A DNA stretch of 64,000 bases from Chitinophagaceae bacterium (GTDB lineage: Bacteria; Bacteroidota; Bacteroidia; Chitinophagales; Chitinophagaceae). The notes under the pieces were generated by a model. It was not told where the DNA came from and searched no databases. It saw nothing but the letters and a program-made list of their open reading frames with translations. The position numbers were made by a program, and so were the translations under genes. Positions within the stretch are counted from its first letter, which is position 1. Every line of letters begins with the position of its first letter. Location: assembly GCA_947454155.1 (NCBI GenBank), contig CANGIT010000012.1, positions 1-64,000 on the forward strand, read 5' to 3'. Positions 16,583-23,676 of the stretch are shown piece by piece.

Positions 16583-18999
16583 TGCCTAACCCCATTTCCC
16601 TGAAACATTTTTTCGTTGCTGCGTTGCTGTTATGTTCACAGCTGCAGTTGCGTGCGCAGGCGCAAAAGGTAAAAGTGGAAGCAGTGGCCGATGACAATTC
16701 CGTGTTGGCTAACGCTACGCTACAGCTGCAAACCTGGCCCGACACATTGCTGCTCTTCAACAGGGTCATGCATGCACAGGAGCATGTGGTGGTTGAAAAC
16801 GGAAAAGCTTATCGCATGCGCATCACTCACCAGGGTTTTGCCGATGCCGACAGTGTTTTCACCGTATCTCCCTCGCTTTCCATCCTCCGGCTCCGGCTTC
16901 GTAGAATGATTGGCCACCTCGATCAGGTGGTGGTGGTTTCCGCCAAAAGGCCGTTGATGAAAGAGGAAGATGATAAAACCGTTGTGGATGCTTCAGCCCT
17001 CACCACCAGCAGCACCAACGCCTTTGAAGTGGTGGAGAAAACGCCGGGTGCGGTTATCGACCAGGATGGTAATGTTTACCTTACCAGTACCACACCGGCC
17101 ACGGTTTTCATCAATGGCAAGGAAATGAAACTCAGTGGAGCCGATGTGGCCTCTCTGCTAAAAAGCATGCCCGCCAACAGTGTCAGCAAAATTGAAATAC
17201 TCCGAAGTCCGTCGGCCAAATTTGATGCGGCCAGCAGCGGAGGCATCATCAATATCGTATTGAAAAAAGGCGTGAAACTGGGCAATAGCGGCAGCGTCAA
17301 TGCAGGCTATTTCCAAGGCGTGTATGCCACAGCCACCGGAGGTTTCACTTACAATAAAAACGGCACTCATCTCAACAGCTACATCAATTACCAGTACACA
17401 GGCCGAACCAGTTTTGAGGAACTGAATTCAGTCAGGCAATTCCCATCCGACCACACAATGGTAGACCAGCATTCCTATACCAGATATCCTTATCTCAACC
17501 ATTATATCTCCGCAGGATTCGACCATACCTTGAATTCAAAATGGAACTGGGGCTATGATACCCGCTTCTCTTACAACCGCAATCACAACAGAGCCAACAA
17601 CGATATCAACATCACAAGCGCTCTCAATGGCGGTCTGCTCTCCAAGAATAACGCCATCATCAACAACGACAATAATTCTACCTATTGGTTTCATACGCTT
17701 AACCTGAAATGCAAGATCGATACTTCGGGAAGTGAATGGACCAGCAGTGCTGAGTTTCTCTTTTACCGGTACGAAAACGATCAGTTCTATCGCAACGATT
17801 ATACCTTTCCGTTATACCGCTACAATTCCGGACAAGGCATCAATCAAAACAACAAACGAAACATTACCGCACAGTCCGACCTGGTGATCAAACTTCCTAA
17901 AAAATATACACTCGAAACCGGCATAAAAATCAATGCAGGCAATAGTGAAAACTTTGCGAGTTATGTAAAAGACACCGGCAATGGCATCATCCTGACAGAC
18001 AGGTTCCAAACCAATACTTACCATTACGACGAAACAATCGGTGCCGCCTACCTGCAGTTGTCCAAAACATTTTTAGGTTTCACATTCAAGCCGGGCTTAC
18101 GGCTCGAATACACCCGCATCAACGGCCATCAGCTGATTCCGGGTGATACCTCTTTCGGTATCAAACGCACCGATGTATTTCCTTATCTCTACCTCAAACA
18201 CAAGCTGTTTAAAATGTATGGACAAACCCTGATGGGCAGCGCCATCTTTAGAAAAAGCATACGAAGGCCCTATTACGAAAGTTTGAATCCTTATCCCCGT
18301 TTTGTAGACCAGTTTTTATATGATGTGGGCAACCCGTCATTACGACCTCAATTCACCACCACTTACGAGTTCAACACCACTTTCAATGATATTCCTGTTT
18401 TTGCCTTAGGCTGGAACATCACCAAAGATATTTTCTCCAATGTCATTTATCAGGACAATGCCACACGCATCGCCTATCGCACATTCGACAATCTGGGTAA
18501 GAACAAAGAGTTTTTTTTCAGGCTGGTCATGGGCATTCCACCGGGAAAAAAATATTTCTTTTACCTGGGATCGGTATACAACTACAACGAATACCGGGGT
18601 TTTTATCAGCAACAACCTTTTAATTACAACAGAAGCAGTTATACTTTTTTCACTTACCACGAATACAAACTCACCCGAACACTCACCGTCAACCTGCAGG
18701 CATTCATGCGCACCAAGGCCTTGCAAAACTTTTATCAGCTGCGTCCATTCGGTGGGATGTTCATTTCGGCCAACAGGAGCCTGATGAACAAGAAAGCGAA
18801 TCTCATTGTTTCGCTGAGCGACGTGTTCAGCACCAACCAGGTCAATTTCACCTTCAACAGAAACGATCAGCAGATCACCGGCAGCAGAATCAACGATACC
18901 CGAAGACTGGGCATCACTTTCCGGTATAACTTCGGCTTCAAGCCCAAAGAAGAGAAGAAAAATAATTTTGAGGCGCCTGCCGAAACGAAAGACAATTAA
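16582..18999 (+). CDS. TonB-receptor-like outer-membrane beta-barrel protein
   Basis: Product of 805 residues with a signal peptide (cleaved near LRAQA), a short Ig/CNA-like N-terminal domain (about 30-100), a plug-like segment (DQVVVVSAKRPLMKEEDD, then SVSKIEILRSPSAKFDAASSGG), and a long barrel ending in an aromatic-rich GITFRYNFGF strand. This is the outer-membrane beta-barrel family often found as a companion of bacteroidete export systems. The gene starts on the stop codon of the adaptor gene, so the three genes 13773-18999 are one operon. A partner for the TolC/HlyD export path is likely; the substrate is unknown. Confidence 0.85.
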   Translation: MPNPISLKHFFVAALLLCSQLQLRAQAQKVKVEAVADDNSVLANATLQLQTWPDTLLLFNRVMHAQEHVVVENGKAYRMRITHQGFADADSVFTVSPSLSILRLRLRRMIGHLDQVVVVSAKRPLMKEEDDKTVVDASALTTSSTNAFEVVEKTPGAVIDQDGNVYLTSTTPATVFINGKEMKLSGADVASLLKSMPANSVSKIEILRSPSAKFDAASSGGIINIVLKKGVKLGNSGSVNAGYFQGVYATATGGFTYNKNGTHLNSYINYQYTGRTSFEELNSVRQFPSDHTMVDQHSYTRYPYLNHYISAGFDHTLNSKWNWGYDTRFSYNRNHNRANNDINITSALNGGLLSKNNAIINNDNNSTYWFHTLNLKCKIDTSGSEWTSSAEFLFYRYENDQFYRNDYTFPLYRYNSGQGINQNNKRNITAQSDLVIKLPKKYTLETGIKINAGNSENFASYVKDTGNGIILTDRFQTNTYHYDETIGAAYLQLSKTFLGFTFKPGLRLEYTRINGHQLIPGDTSFGIKRTDVFPYLYLKHKLFKMYGQTLMGSAIFRKSIRRPYYESLNPYPRFVDQFLYDVGNPSLRPQFTTTYEFNTTFNDIPVFALGWNITKDIFSNVIYQDNATRIAYRTFDNLGKNKEFFFRLVMGIPPGKKYFFYLGSVYNYNEYRGFYQQQPFNYNRSSYTFFTYHEYKLTRTLTVNLQAFMRTKALQNFYQLRPFGGMFISANRSLMNKKANLIVSLSDVFSTNQVNFTFNRNDQQITGSRINDTRRLGITFRYNFGFKPKEEKKNNFEAPAETKDN

Positions 19000-19715
19000 T
19001 CCTTGAACAACTTTTCGGCCTGCGCTACACTTTCGGGTTTCCCCACATCAATGAAGCGGTCGCCGCTATGCTCATAGCCCATGATGATTTGGTCTTGAGC
19101 CAGGCTCAGGTAGGTTTCGGTCAAAGAGAACTTGCCACGCTGGGGTATTAGTTTGAAGAAACCTTGCTCGAAAACCGCCACGCAGCTGTAAGCCATCGGA
19201 TGAAGATGGGCTTTCGGAACCGTTATTTTCGTTTCTCCTGTACCGTTATTGATCCATCCGCAAAGCCTGTTATTGTCGTCGAACAAGAAATTGCGGCTCG
19301 ATGTCCTGTTGGTAATGCCAAAGCTGACGAGGGCTTTGTTTTGCCGGTGGAAGGAGAGCAGATGGTGGATGTTGAGGTCGGTGAGAATATCGGCGTTGAG
19401 GGTGATGAAAGGTTCGTCATCTTCCAGCAATGGCCGGGCTTTCAGCAGTCCGCCTCCGGTTTCCAGTACCAAGTCCGATTCATCGCTGATGATGATGTGG
19501 CTACCCCAGCCCTTGTTTTCGCGAACAGCATCGATGATTTGGTCGGCAAAATGATGCACGTTGACAATCACCTCTCTGATGCCATATTGCTGCAGGTATT
19601 CGATGTTGCGTTGCAAAAGCGATTTGTTGTTCACCACGGCCAGTGCCTTGGGATGATGGTCGGTCCAGGGTTTGAAACGGGTGCCGAGTCCGGCAGCGAA
19701 AATCATGGCTTTCAT
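18996..19715 (-). CDS. murU: MurU-like sugar-1-phosphate nucleotidyltransferase
   Basis: Product of 239 residues of the NTP-transferase family. The nucleotide-binding start AAGLGTRFKPWTDHHPKAL and the acidic metal site in ITLNADILTD are intact, as is a GGGLLKARPLL loop. MurU makes UDP-MurNAc from MurNAc-1-phosphate, bypassing de novo synthesis. The assignment rests on sequence plus neighbour: the kinase gene upstream ends on this start codon (TAATG overlap), giving the AmgK-MurU pair. Its stop overlaps that of the convergent barrel gene. Confidence 0.85.
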   Translation of the reverse strand: MKAMIFAAGLGTRFKPWTDHHPKALAVVNNKSLLQRNIEYLQQYGIREVIVNVHHFADQIIDAVRENKGWGSHIIISDESDLVLETGGGLLKARPLLEDDEPFITLNADILTDLNIHHLLSFHRQNKALVSFGITNRTSSRNFLFDDNNRLCGWINNGTGETKITVPKAHLHPMAYSCVAVFEQGFFKLIPQRGKFSLTETYLSLAQDQIIMGYEHSGDRFIDVGKPESVAQAEKLFKD

Positions 19716-21160
19716 TATTTGACCCAGTTTTCTTGATTGAGATGTTGAAGGATGGTTTTCACGCCGAACTTGTTGCGCAGGTGACGGTTCACGGCTTCGG
19801 CGGCATATACACTCCGGTGTTGTCCGCCTGTACAGCCAAAGTTGATATCCAGACTTTCGAAGCCGCGTTTGATATAATCTTCCACCGTGATGTCCACGAT
19901 ATCGTAAATGCTGTTGAGGAATTTCGGCATCAGGGTCTCCTGTTCCAGAAAGTCTTTTACGGGCTTGTCTTGTCCGCTCTGGATTTTGTATTGATCAATA
20001 CGCCCCGGATTGAGAATGCCTCTGCAGTCGAATACAAAACCTCCGCCATTGTTCGACTGGTTTTTGGGATAACCGTTTTTAAGAAAAGAAAAACTGTTGA
20101 TCCTTACCGTTAGTGGTGTGGTTTCACTGGCTTTGGTGATGTTGAACGAGCGGATGGTACTGTCGCTGACCACCTGTTGCAAAATGTTGTCGAACAGCGG
20201 CAGCTCGATGCCTGTCTTATTATTTTGCAGAAACCCTTTGAGATTGTTCAGCGCCAGTGGAATACTGGAGAGGAAATGCGCCTTTCTTTCAAACAATCCG
20301 CGGAAGCCGTAGGCGCCGAGCACCTGCAACAAGCGGATGAGCACATAACCGTTGTATTGCGAAATGAATGCGTTTCTGTTGATGGACTGACCGGTGATTC
20401 GCTCCACTTCATCCATATAATGCTTGAGCAGCTTGTCTTTCCATTCGTCAGAGAGATTGGCTTTCGCCTGCCACAACAAAGAAGCCACATCATACTGCAA
20501 TGCGCCTTTCATTCCGCCCTGATAGTCGATGAAATGTACTGCGTCGTCTTTCACCATGATGTTGCGACTTTGAAAATCGCGGTACATGAAGTGCTGCTGT
20601 CCGGTGTGAGCCAGATAATTGCTGAGCGCTTCAAAGTCGAGCAGCAGCTGCTCTTTATCGTAAGGGATTTTGAGGGTGTCGAGAAAATAATATTTGAAGT
20701 AAAGCAGGTCGCTTAGGATGGCCTGTTGTCCAAACTCTTTACTGGTGAGACATTGGTTGTAATCGAGTTGTTTGTCGCCATTGATTTGTAATTGCGCCAG
20801 CGCGCTCAGGCTTTTTTTGAAGAGCGTGAAAACATGATCAGTATGGCCTTCTTTTTCCAGCACCTGCAGCAAGGAGGTATCTCCAAAATCTTCCTGTATA
20901 TAGATGTTCTCATCCGCATTCACCGCAAAAATTTCCGGCACAGGTGCACCTGCTGTTTTAAAGTGCCGGGTGAAATAAAGAAAGGTTTTGTTTTCTTTGA
21001 TGTGATGGCCATGTGTGGCGATGAAGCTGTGGCCACTGGCATCGTGAATCCTGTAATAGGCTCTGTCGCCGCCACTTTGCGGAATCTTATCAATACGGTT
21101 GATGGCTGTAGGGTTATAGGAAGAAAATAATTCCTCTATCGCTGCAATGATGTTGCTCAT
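19715..21160 (-). CDS. AmgK-like sugar kinase fused to RapZ C-terminal domain
   Basis: Product of 481 residues. Residues 1-330 are an aminoglycoside-phosphotransferase-type kinase (nucleotide loop QSGGDRAYYRI at 28-38; catalytic loop YRDFQSRN at 193-200; metal-binding IDYQGG at 211-216) of the AmgK type, which phosphorylates MurNAc at C1. Residues 350-481 match the RapZ C-terminal domain, with FGCTGGQHRSVYAAE at 441-455 and FDCRGILNPGR near 377. The P-loop ATPase half of RapZ is absent. Translationally coupled to murU. The RapZ C domain binds glucosamine-6-phosphate in E. coli, so a sensory or regulatory tail for amino-sugar salvage is a reasonable inference. Confidence 0.88.
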   Translation of the reverse strand: MSNIIAAIEELFSSYNPTAINRIDKIPQSGGDRAYYRIHDASGHSFIATHGHHIKENKTFLYFTRHFKTAGAPVPEIFAVNADENIYIQEDFGDTSLLQVLEKEGHTDHVFTLFKKSLSALAQLQINGDKQLDYNQCLTSKEFGQQAILSDLLYFKYYFLDTLKIPYDKEQLLLDFEALSNYLAHTGQQHFMYRDFQSRNIMVKDDAVHFIDYQGGMKGALQYDVASLLWQAKANLSDEWKDKLLKHYMDEVERITGQSINRNAFISQYNGYVLIRLLQVLGAYGFRGLFERKAHFLSSIPLALNNLKGFLQNNKTGIELPLFDNILQQVVSDSTIRSFNITKASETTPLTVRINSFSFLKNGYPKNQSNNGGGFVFDCRGILNPGRIDQYKIQSGQDKPVKDFLEQETLMPKFLNSIYDIVDITVEDYIKRGFESLDINFGCTGGQHRSVYAAEAVNRHLRNKFGVKTILQHLNQENWVK

Positions 21161-21187
21161 GATGCGTAAAGTTAGTTAATTTGAAAA

Positions 21188-21306
21188 GGTTTTGTAGGTT
21201 TGATGGGTTTGAAAAGTTTGGTAGGCAATGAAATATGTCTATTTTGACATAAACGTCAATCCTGCCAAACCTACGCAACCCACACAACCTTCAAAACCAA
21301 ACCTTT
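21188..21306. repeat. Imperfect inverted repeat made of AAACCT-type units
   Basis: Left arm 21188-21227 is G/T rich (GGTTTTGTAGGTTTGATGGG and on), right arm 21273-21306 is A/C rich (GCCAAACCTACGCAACCC and on); together they form a long imperfect hairpin in the space between two divergent genes. Same family as 23474-23580, 28083-28195, 55127-55196 and 56799-56880. Confidence 0.6.
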
Positions 21307-21309
21307 CCC

Positions 21310-22032
21310 ATGTGCTTCCACTACTCATTAACCCAAAAGATGGCCAAAATAGAAACACAATTGCGTGTTAGCTGGGAAGGTGCCGAATGGCAGCCGGTGT
21401 ACCATGCCGATGGCTTTACTTTTTTACAGATGCCGGTGATTACGATGGAGCATCCCAGCAAGGTGCAACTCATGCATTGGGGATTGATACCGCATTGGGT
21501 GAAAACCAAGGCCGATGCCGACAAGCTGAAAGCGCAAACATTGAATGCCCGTGGTGAGACGATTTTCGAAAAGCCCTCATTCCGCTCAGGTATAGCGCAT
21601 CATCGTTGTCTGGTGCCGGCAGATGGATTTTTCGAGTGGATGGAATTTGCCAAAAAGAAATATCCGCATTACGTTTATCTCAAAGGACATGAAGTCTTTT
21701 GCTTTGCGGGTATACATTCCCGTTGGGCCGACCGCGAAACAGGAGAGGTGATGGAAACCTATTCCATCATCACCACCGAAGCCAATCCTTTGATGGCGCG
21801 CATCCATAACGTGAAGCTGAGGATGCCGGTGATCTTGTCGCCCGAAAACTATGAAAAATGGCTTTCTCCCGAAACATCGCGGGAAGAAATTGTAAAGCTG
21901 CTGATTCCGTTTTCGGATACGGAGATGACCGCCCACACCATCAGCAAGCGCATTACTTCAAGAACGGAGAACAGCGATGTGTCCGAAGTCGTCGAGCCTT
22001 TTAGTTATCCAGAACTGGCCTTGATTTCGTAG
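21310..22032 (+). CDS. HMCES/YedK family abasic-site DNA crosslinking protein (SRAP)
   Basis: Product of 240 residues. Met1 is followed by the catalytic Cys2, which forms a thiazolidine link with abasic sites in single-stranded DNA after Met removal. The other active-site residues are in place: Asn79 and Arg81 (TLNARGETI), Glu109 (DGFFEWM) and His166 (RIHNVKLRMPVIL). Full length for the SRAP family. It protects abasic sites from error-prone processing; the family was first noted near SOS genes, and umuDC lies 6 kb downstream here. Start chosen because Cys must follow the initiator Met. Confidence 0.93.
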   Translation: MCFHYSLTQKMAKIETQLRVSWEGAEWQPVYHADGFTFLQMPVITMEHPSKVQLMHWGLIPHWVKTKADADKLKAQTLNARGETIFEKPSFRSGIAHHRCLVPADGFFEWMEFAKKKYPHYVYLKGHEVFCFAGIHSRWADRETGEVMETYSIITTEANPLMARIHNVKLRMPVILSPENYEKWLSPETSREEIVKLLIPFSDTEMTAHTISKRITSRTENSDVSEVVEPFSYPELALIS

Positions 22033-22033
22033 T

Positions 22034-22336
22034 TTATTTTTTAAGTTGATTTTCAATATCCATCCTTTCATGTAAAATCCTGATAATCTCAATGGTATTG
22101 TCTTTGATCCGGTAAAAAATCAAATGCGATTTTACTTTTGATGCGATATACCCTTTTCGGAATTGTTCAAATGATTTACCGGTACCAGGGTTTTTGCAAA
22201 TGAATTTGATTTCATCCCATATCAGATGATAATAACGGTCAGCCTGGGCCGTCGACCAATTTTGAAAGCTGTACAACCATATTTCTTCCAGGTCGGTAAT
22301 GGCATTTTTACTGATGATATAAGGCAAAGCGCTCAC
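22034..22336 (-). CDS. parE: ParE/RelE family toxin
   Basis: Product of 100 residues with the ParE fold signature: ISKNAITDLEEIWLYSFQNWS helix, GKSFEQFRKGYIASKVKSHLIFYRI central strands, and IEIIRILHERMDIENQL end. ParE toxins poison DNA gyrase; related members act as mRNases. It overlaps the antitoxin gene by 4 bases (ATGA), so it is translated from the same mRNA. The open frame and key basic residues look intact. Confidence 0.88.
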   Translation of the reverse strand: MSALPYIISKNAITDLEEIWLYSFQNWSTAQADRYYHLIWDEIKFICKNPGTGKSFEQFRKGYIASKVKSHLIFYRIKDNTIEIIRILHERMDIENQLKK

Positions 22337-22575
22337 AAATATTTTGAATGGAGTTTTTTAAGATTTTCTTTTGGGTTGAAATTTTTTTCCATTCCGCTTT
22401 TTTCACCTTGTAACAGCGCCTTATTGAGGGATTTTATTTTCTGTTCTTCAGCCTCCATCATTCTCAAAGCGGTTCTGATTACTTCGCTTGCAGAGTTGTA
22501 TTTACCGGATGCGATTTTCGAAGATATATATTCTTCAAAGTGTTCACCTAATAAAATAGAAGTGTTCCGTGCCAT
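22333..22575 (-). CDS. parD: ParD-type ribbon-helix-helix antitoxin
   Basis: Product of 80 residues when started at ATG 22575; a further upstream ATG (22602) would put the start inside the operator palindrome, so the inner one is preferred. N-terminal ribbon-helix-helix (ARNTSILLGEHFEEYISSKIASGKYNSASEVIRTALRMME) binds DNA; the C-terminal tail (NPKENLKKLHSKYL) wraps the toxin. It neutralises the downstream ParE and most likely represses the shared promoter. Confidence 0.88.
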   Translation of the reverse strand: MARNTSILLGEHFEEYISSKIASGKYNSASEVIRTALRMMEAEEQKIKSLNKALLQGEKSGMEKNFNPKENLKKLHSKYL

Positions 22576-22595
22576 GTTAGAATATTTATATGAAT

Positions 22596-22612
22596 ATACC
22601 AATTATTGGTAT
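22596..22612 (-). promoter_or_regulatory. Probable ParD operator
   Basis: ATACCAA-TTA-TTGGTAT, a 7-bp-arm palindrome lying 20 bases upstream of parD. Position and symmetry fit an autoregulatory ribbon-helix-helix site. Confidence 0.6.
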
Positions 22613-22634
22613 GTTTAAAATATTTTTAGTCATC

Positions 22635-23300
22635 TTATTTTTCGATGTGCAATAAAAATTTGCTCCATTCATCATCCAGATAAGCTGCGAATTTTTTGAT
22701 CGTGAATTTTTGACTATCGCTGTATGGCTTGCTGTTGCGAATCAATTGCTGTGCGAAAAGATGGATAAGTGGTGTTTCACCTTTATTAGATTCAATGTTA
22801 TCGTCGATGATTTCAAATTCAAGTAAAACAATCTTGGCCCAGGTGTGGAGATCCTTATCGGTGAAGCAGTTTTTGTAATCGAAGAAAGCAGCAAAAGCAG
22901 GGGTATGGTTCTCTGTAAATTCCTTACCCAAATTGCCCAGTCCTTCGGCATAAGCACCATCGGCATTGGCGAAGGAATTGGTGATCACCCTGAAATAAAA
23001 AGCGCTTTTTTCGCTGTCTGCATTTTGCAATGAATCGAAATAGGCGAGCGGCTCTTCCGTGTATTGGGCGTTGTTGGCAAACAATTGTTTCGCCAACCTT
23101 GGTGTGGATGGGTCATTCAGGATTCTTTCGAAAGTACAGTCGAGGTTATTGTCCGCAAGCATGAAGCTATCTTTTTTGAGTCCTTCCGGATTGGGAACCA
23201 GGTGGCTGCTTCTGTTTTCCTGCGCGGATTTATTGCTGTTGGTTGTACAAGACAGCACGACGAAAGAACACAAGAAGAAAAAGATGACCGAGCGCTTCAT
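22635..23300 (-). CDS. Hypothetical lipoprotein
   Basis: Product of about 221 residues from Met at 23300 (an upstream Met at 23318 is also open). Lipobox VVLSC after a hydrophobic FFFLCSFVV core marks a lipoprotein. The mature part is mostly helical and contains the pattern YFRVITNSFANADGAYAEGLGNLG and a Cys pair (LDCTFERI, YKNCFTDKD). I do not recognise the family. Position beside parDE is probably chance. Confidence 0.65.
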   Translation of the reverse strand: MKRSVIFFFLCSFVVLSCTTNSNKSAQENRSSHLVPNPEGLKKDSFMLADNNLDCTFERILNDPSTPRLAKQLFANNAQYTEEPLAYFDSLQNADSEKSAFYFRVITNSFANADGAYAEGLGNLGKEFTENHTPAFAAFFDYKNCFTDKDLHTWAKIVLLEFEIIDDNIESNKGETPLIHLFAQQLIRNSKPYSDSQKFTIKKFAAYLDDEWSKFLLHIEK

Positions 23301-23473
23301 AAGTCTTCTATTTAACATTCAAGATTTTTCTGATCAGCACCAGCTGGTTCAGGCCAAGCAGTTTTCTTTTTTACAACTACCCAATCATTTCAGCTGTTCT
23401 AAAATATTTCCCTGCAAGTAAAGTCATTATATGATACATTGACTATATTTGAAAAATTTGCAAAAAGTGAAGA

Positions 23474-23580
23474 GTGGTTTTGTACGTTTGGCAAGTTTAC
23501 CAGGTTAGTTAGATTTTTCAACTTAGCTTCCCTCTCCACCTCCAAACATACGAAACCTCCCAAACCTTTCAAACCTTAGC
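23474..23580. repeat. Imperfect inverted repeat of AAACCT-type units
   Basis: Left arm around 23474-23512 (GGTTTTGTACGTTTGGCAAG), right arm around 23535-23580 with CGAAACCTCCCAAACCTTTC. Lies between divergent genes; same family as 21188-21306. Confidence 0.55.
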
Positions 23581-23610
23581 CTGTATAGAAATTCAAGGTT
23601 AAACACCAAA

Positions 23611-23645
23611 CAATTAACAATTAACAATTAACAATTAACAATAAA
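23611..23645. repeat. 7-bp tandem repeat CAATTAA
   Basis: Four exact CAATTAA units (23611-23638) and one CAATAAA, just upstream of the LamG/T9SS gene. The intergenic region 23319-23676 holds only this and the hairpin repeat; any promoter of the downstream gene must lie within or right after them. Confidence 0.85.
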
Positions 23646-23676
23646 CGACAAACACCAAACAATAAATATTGTCATC

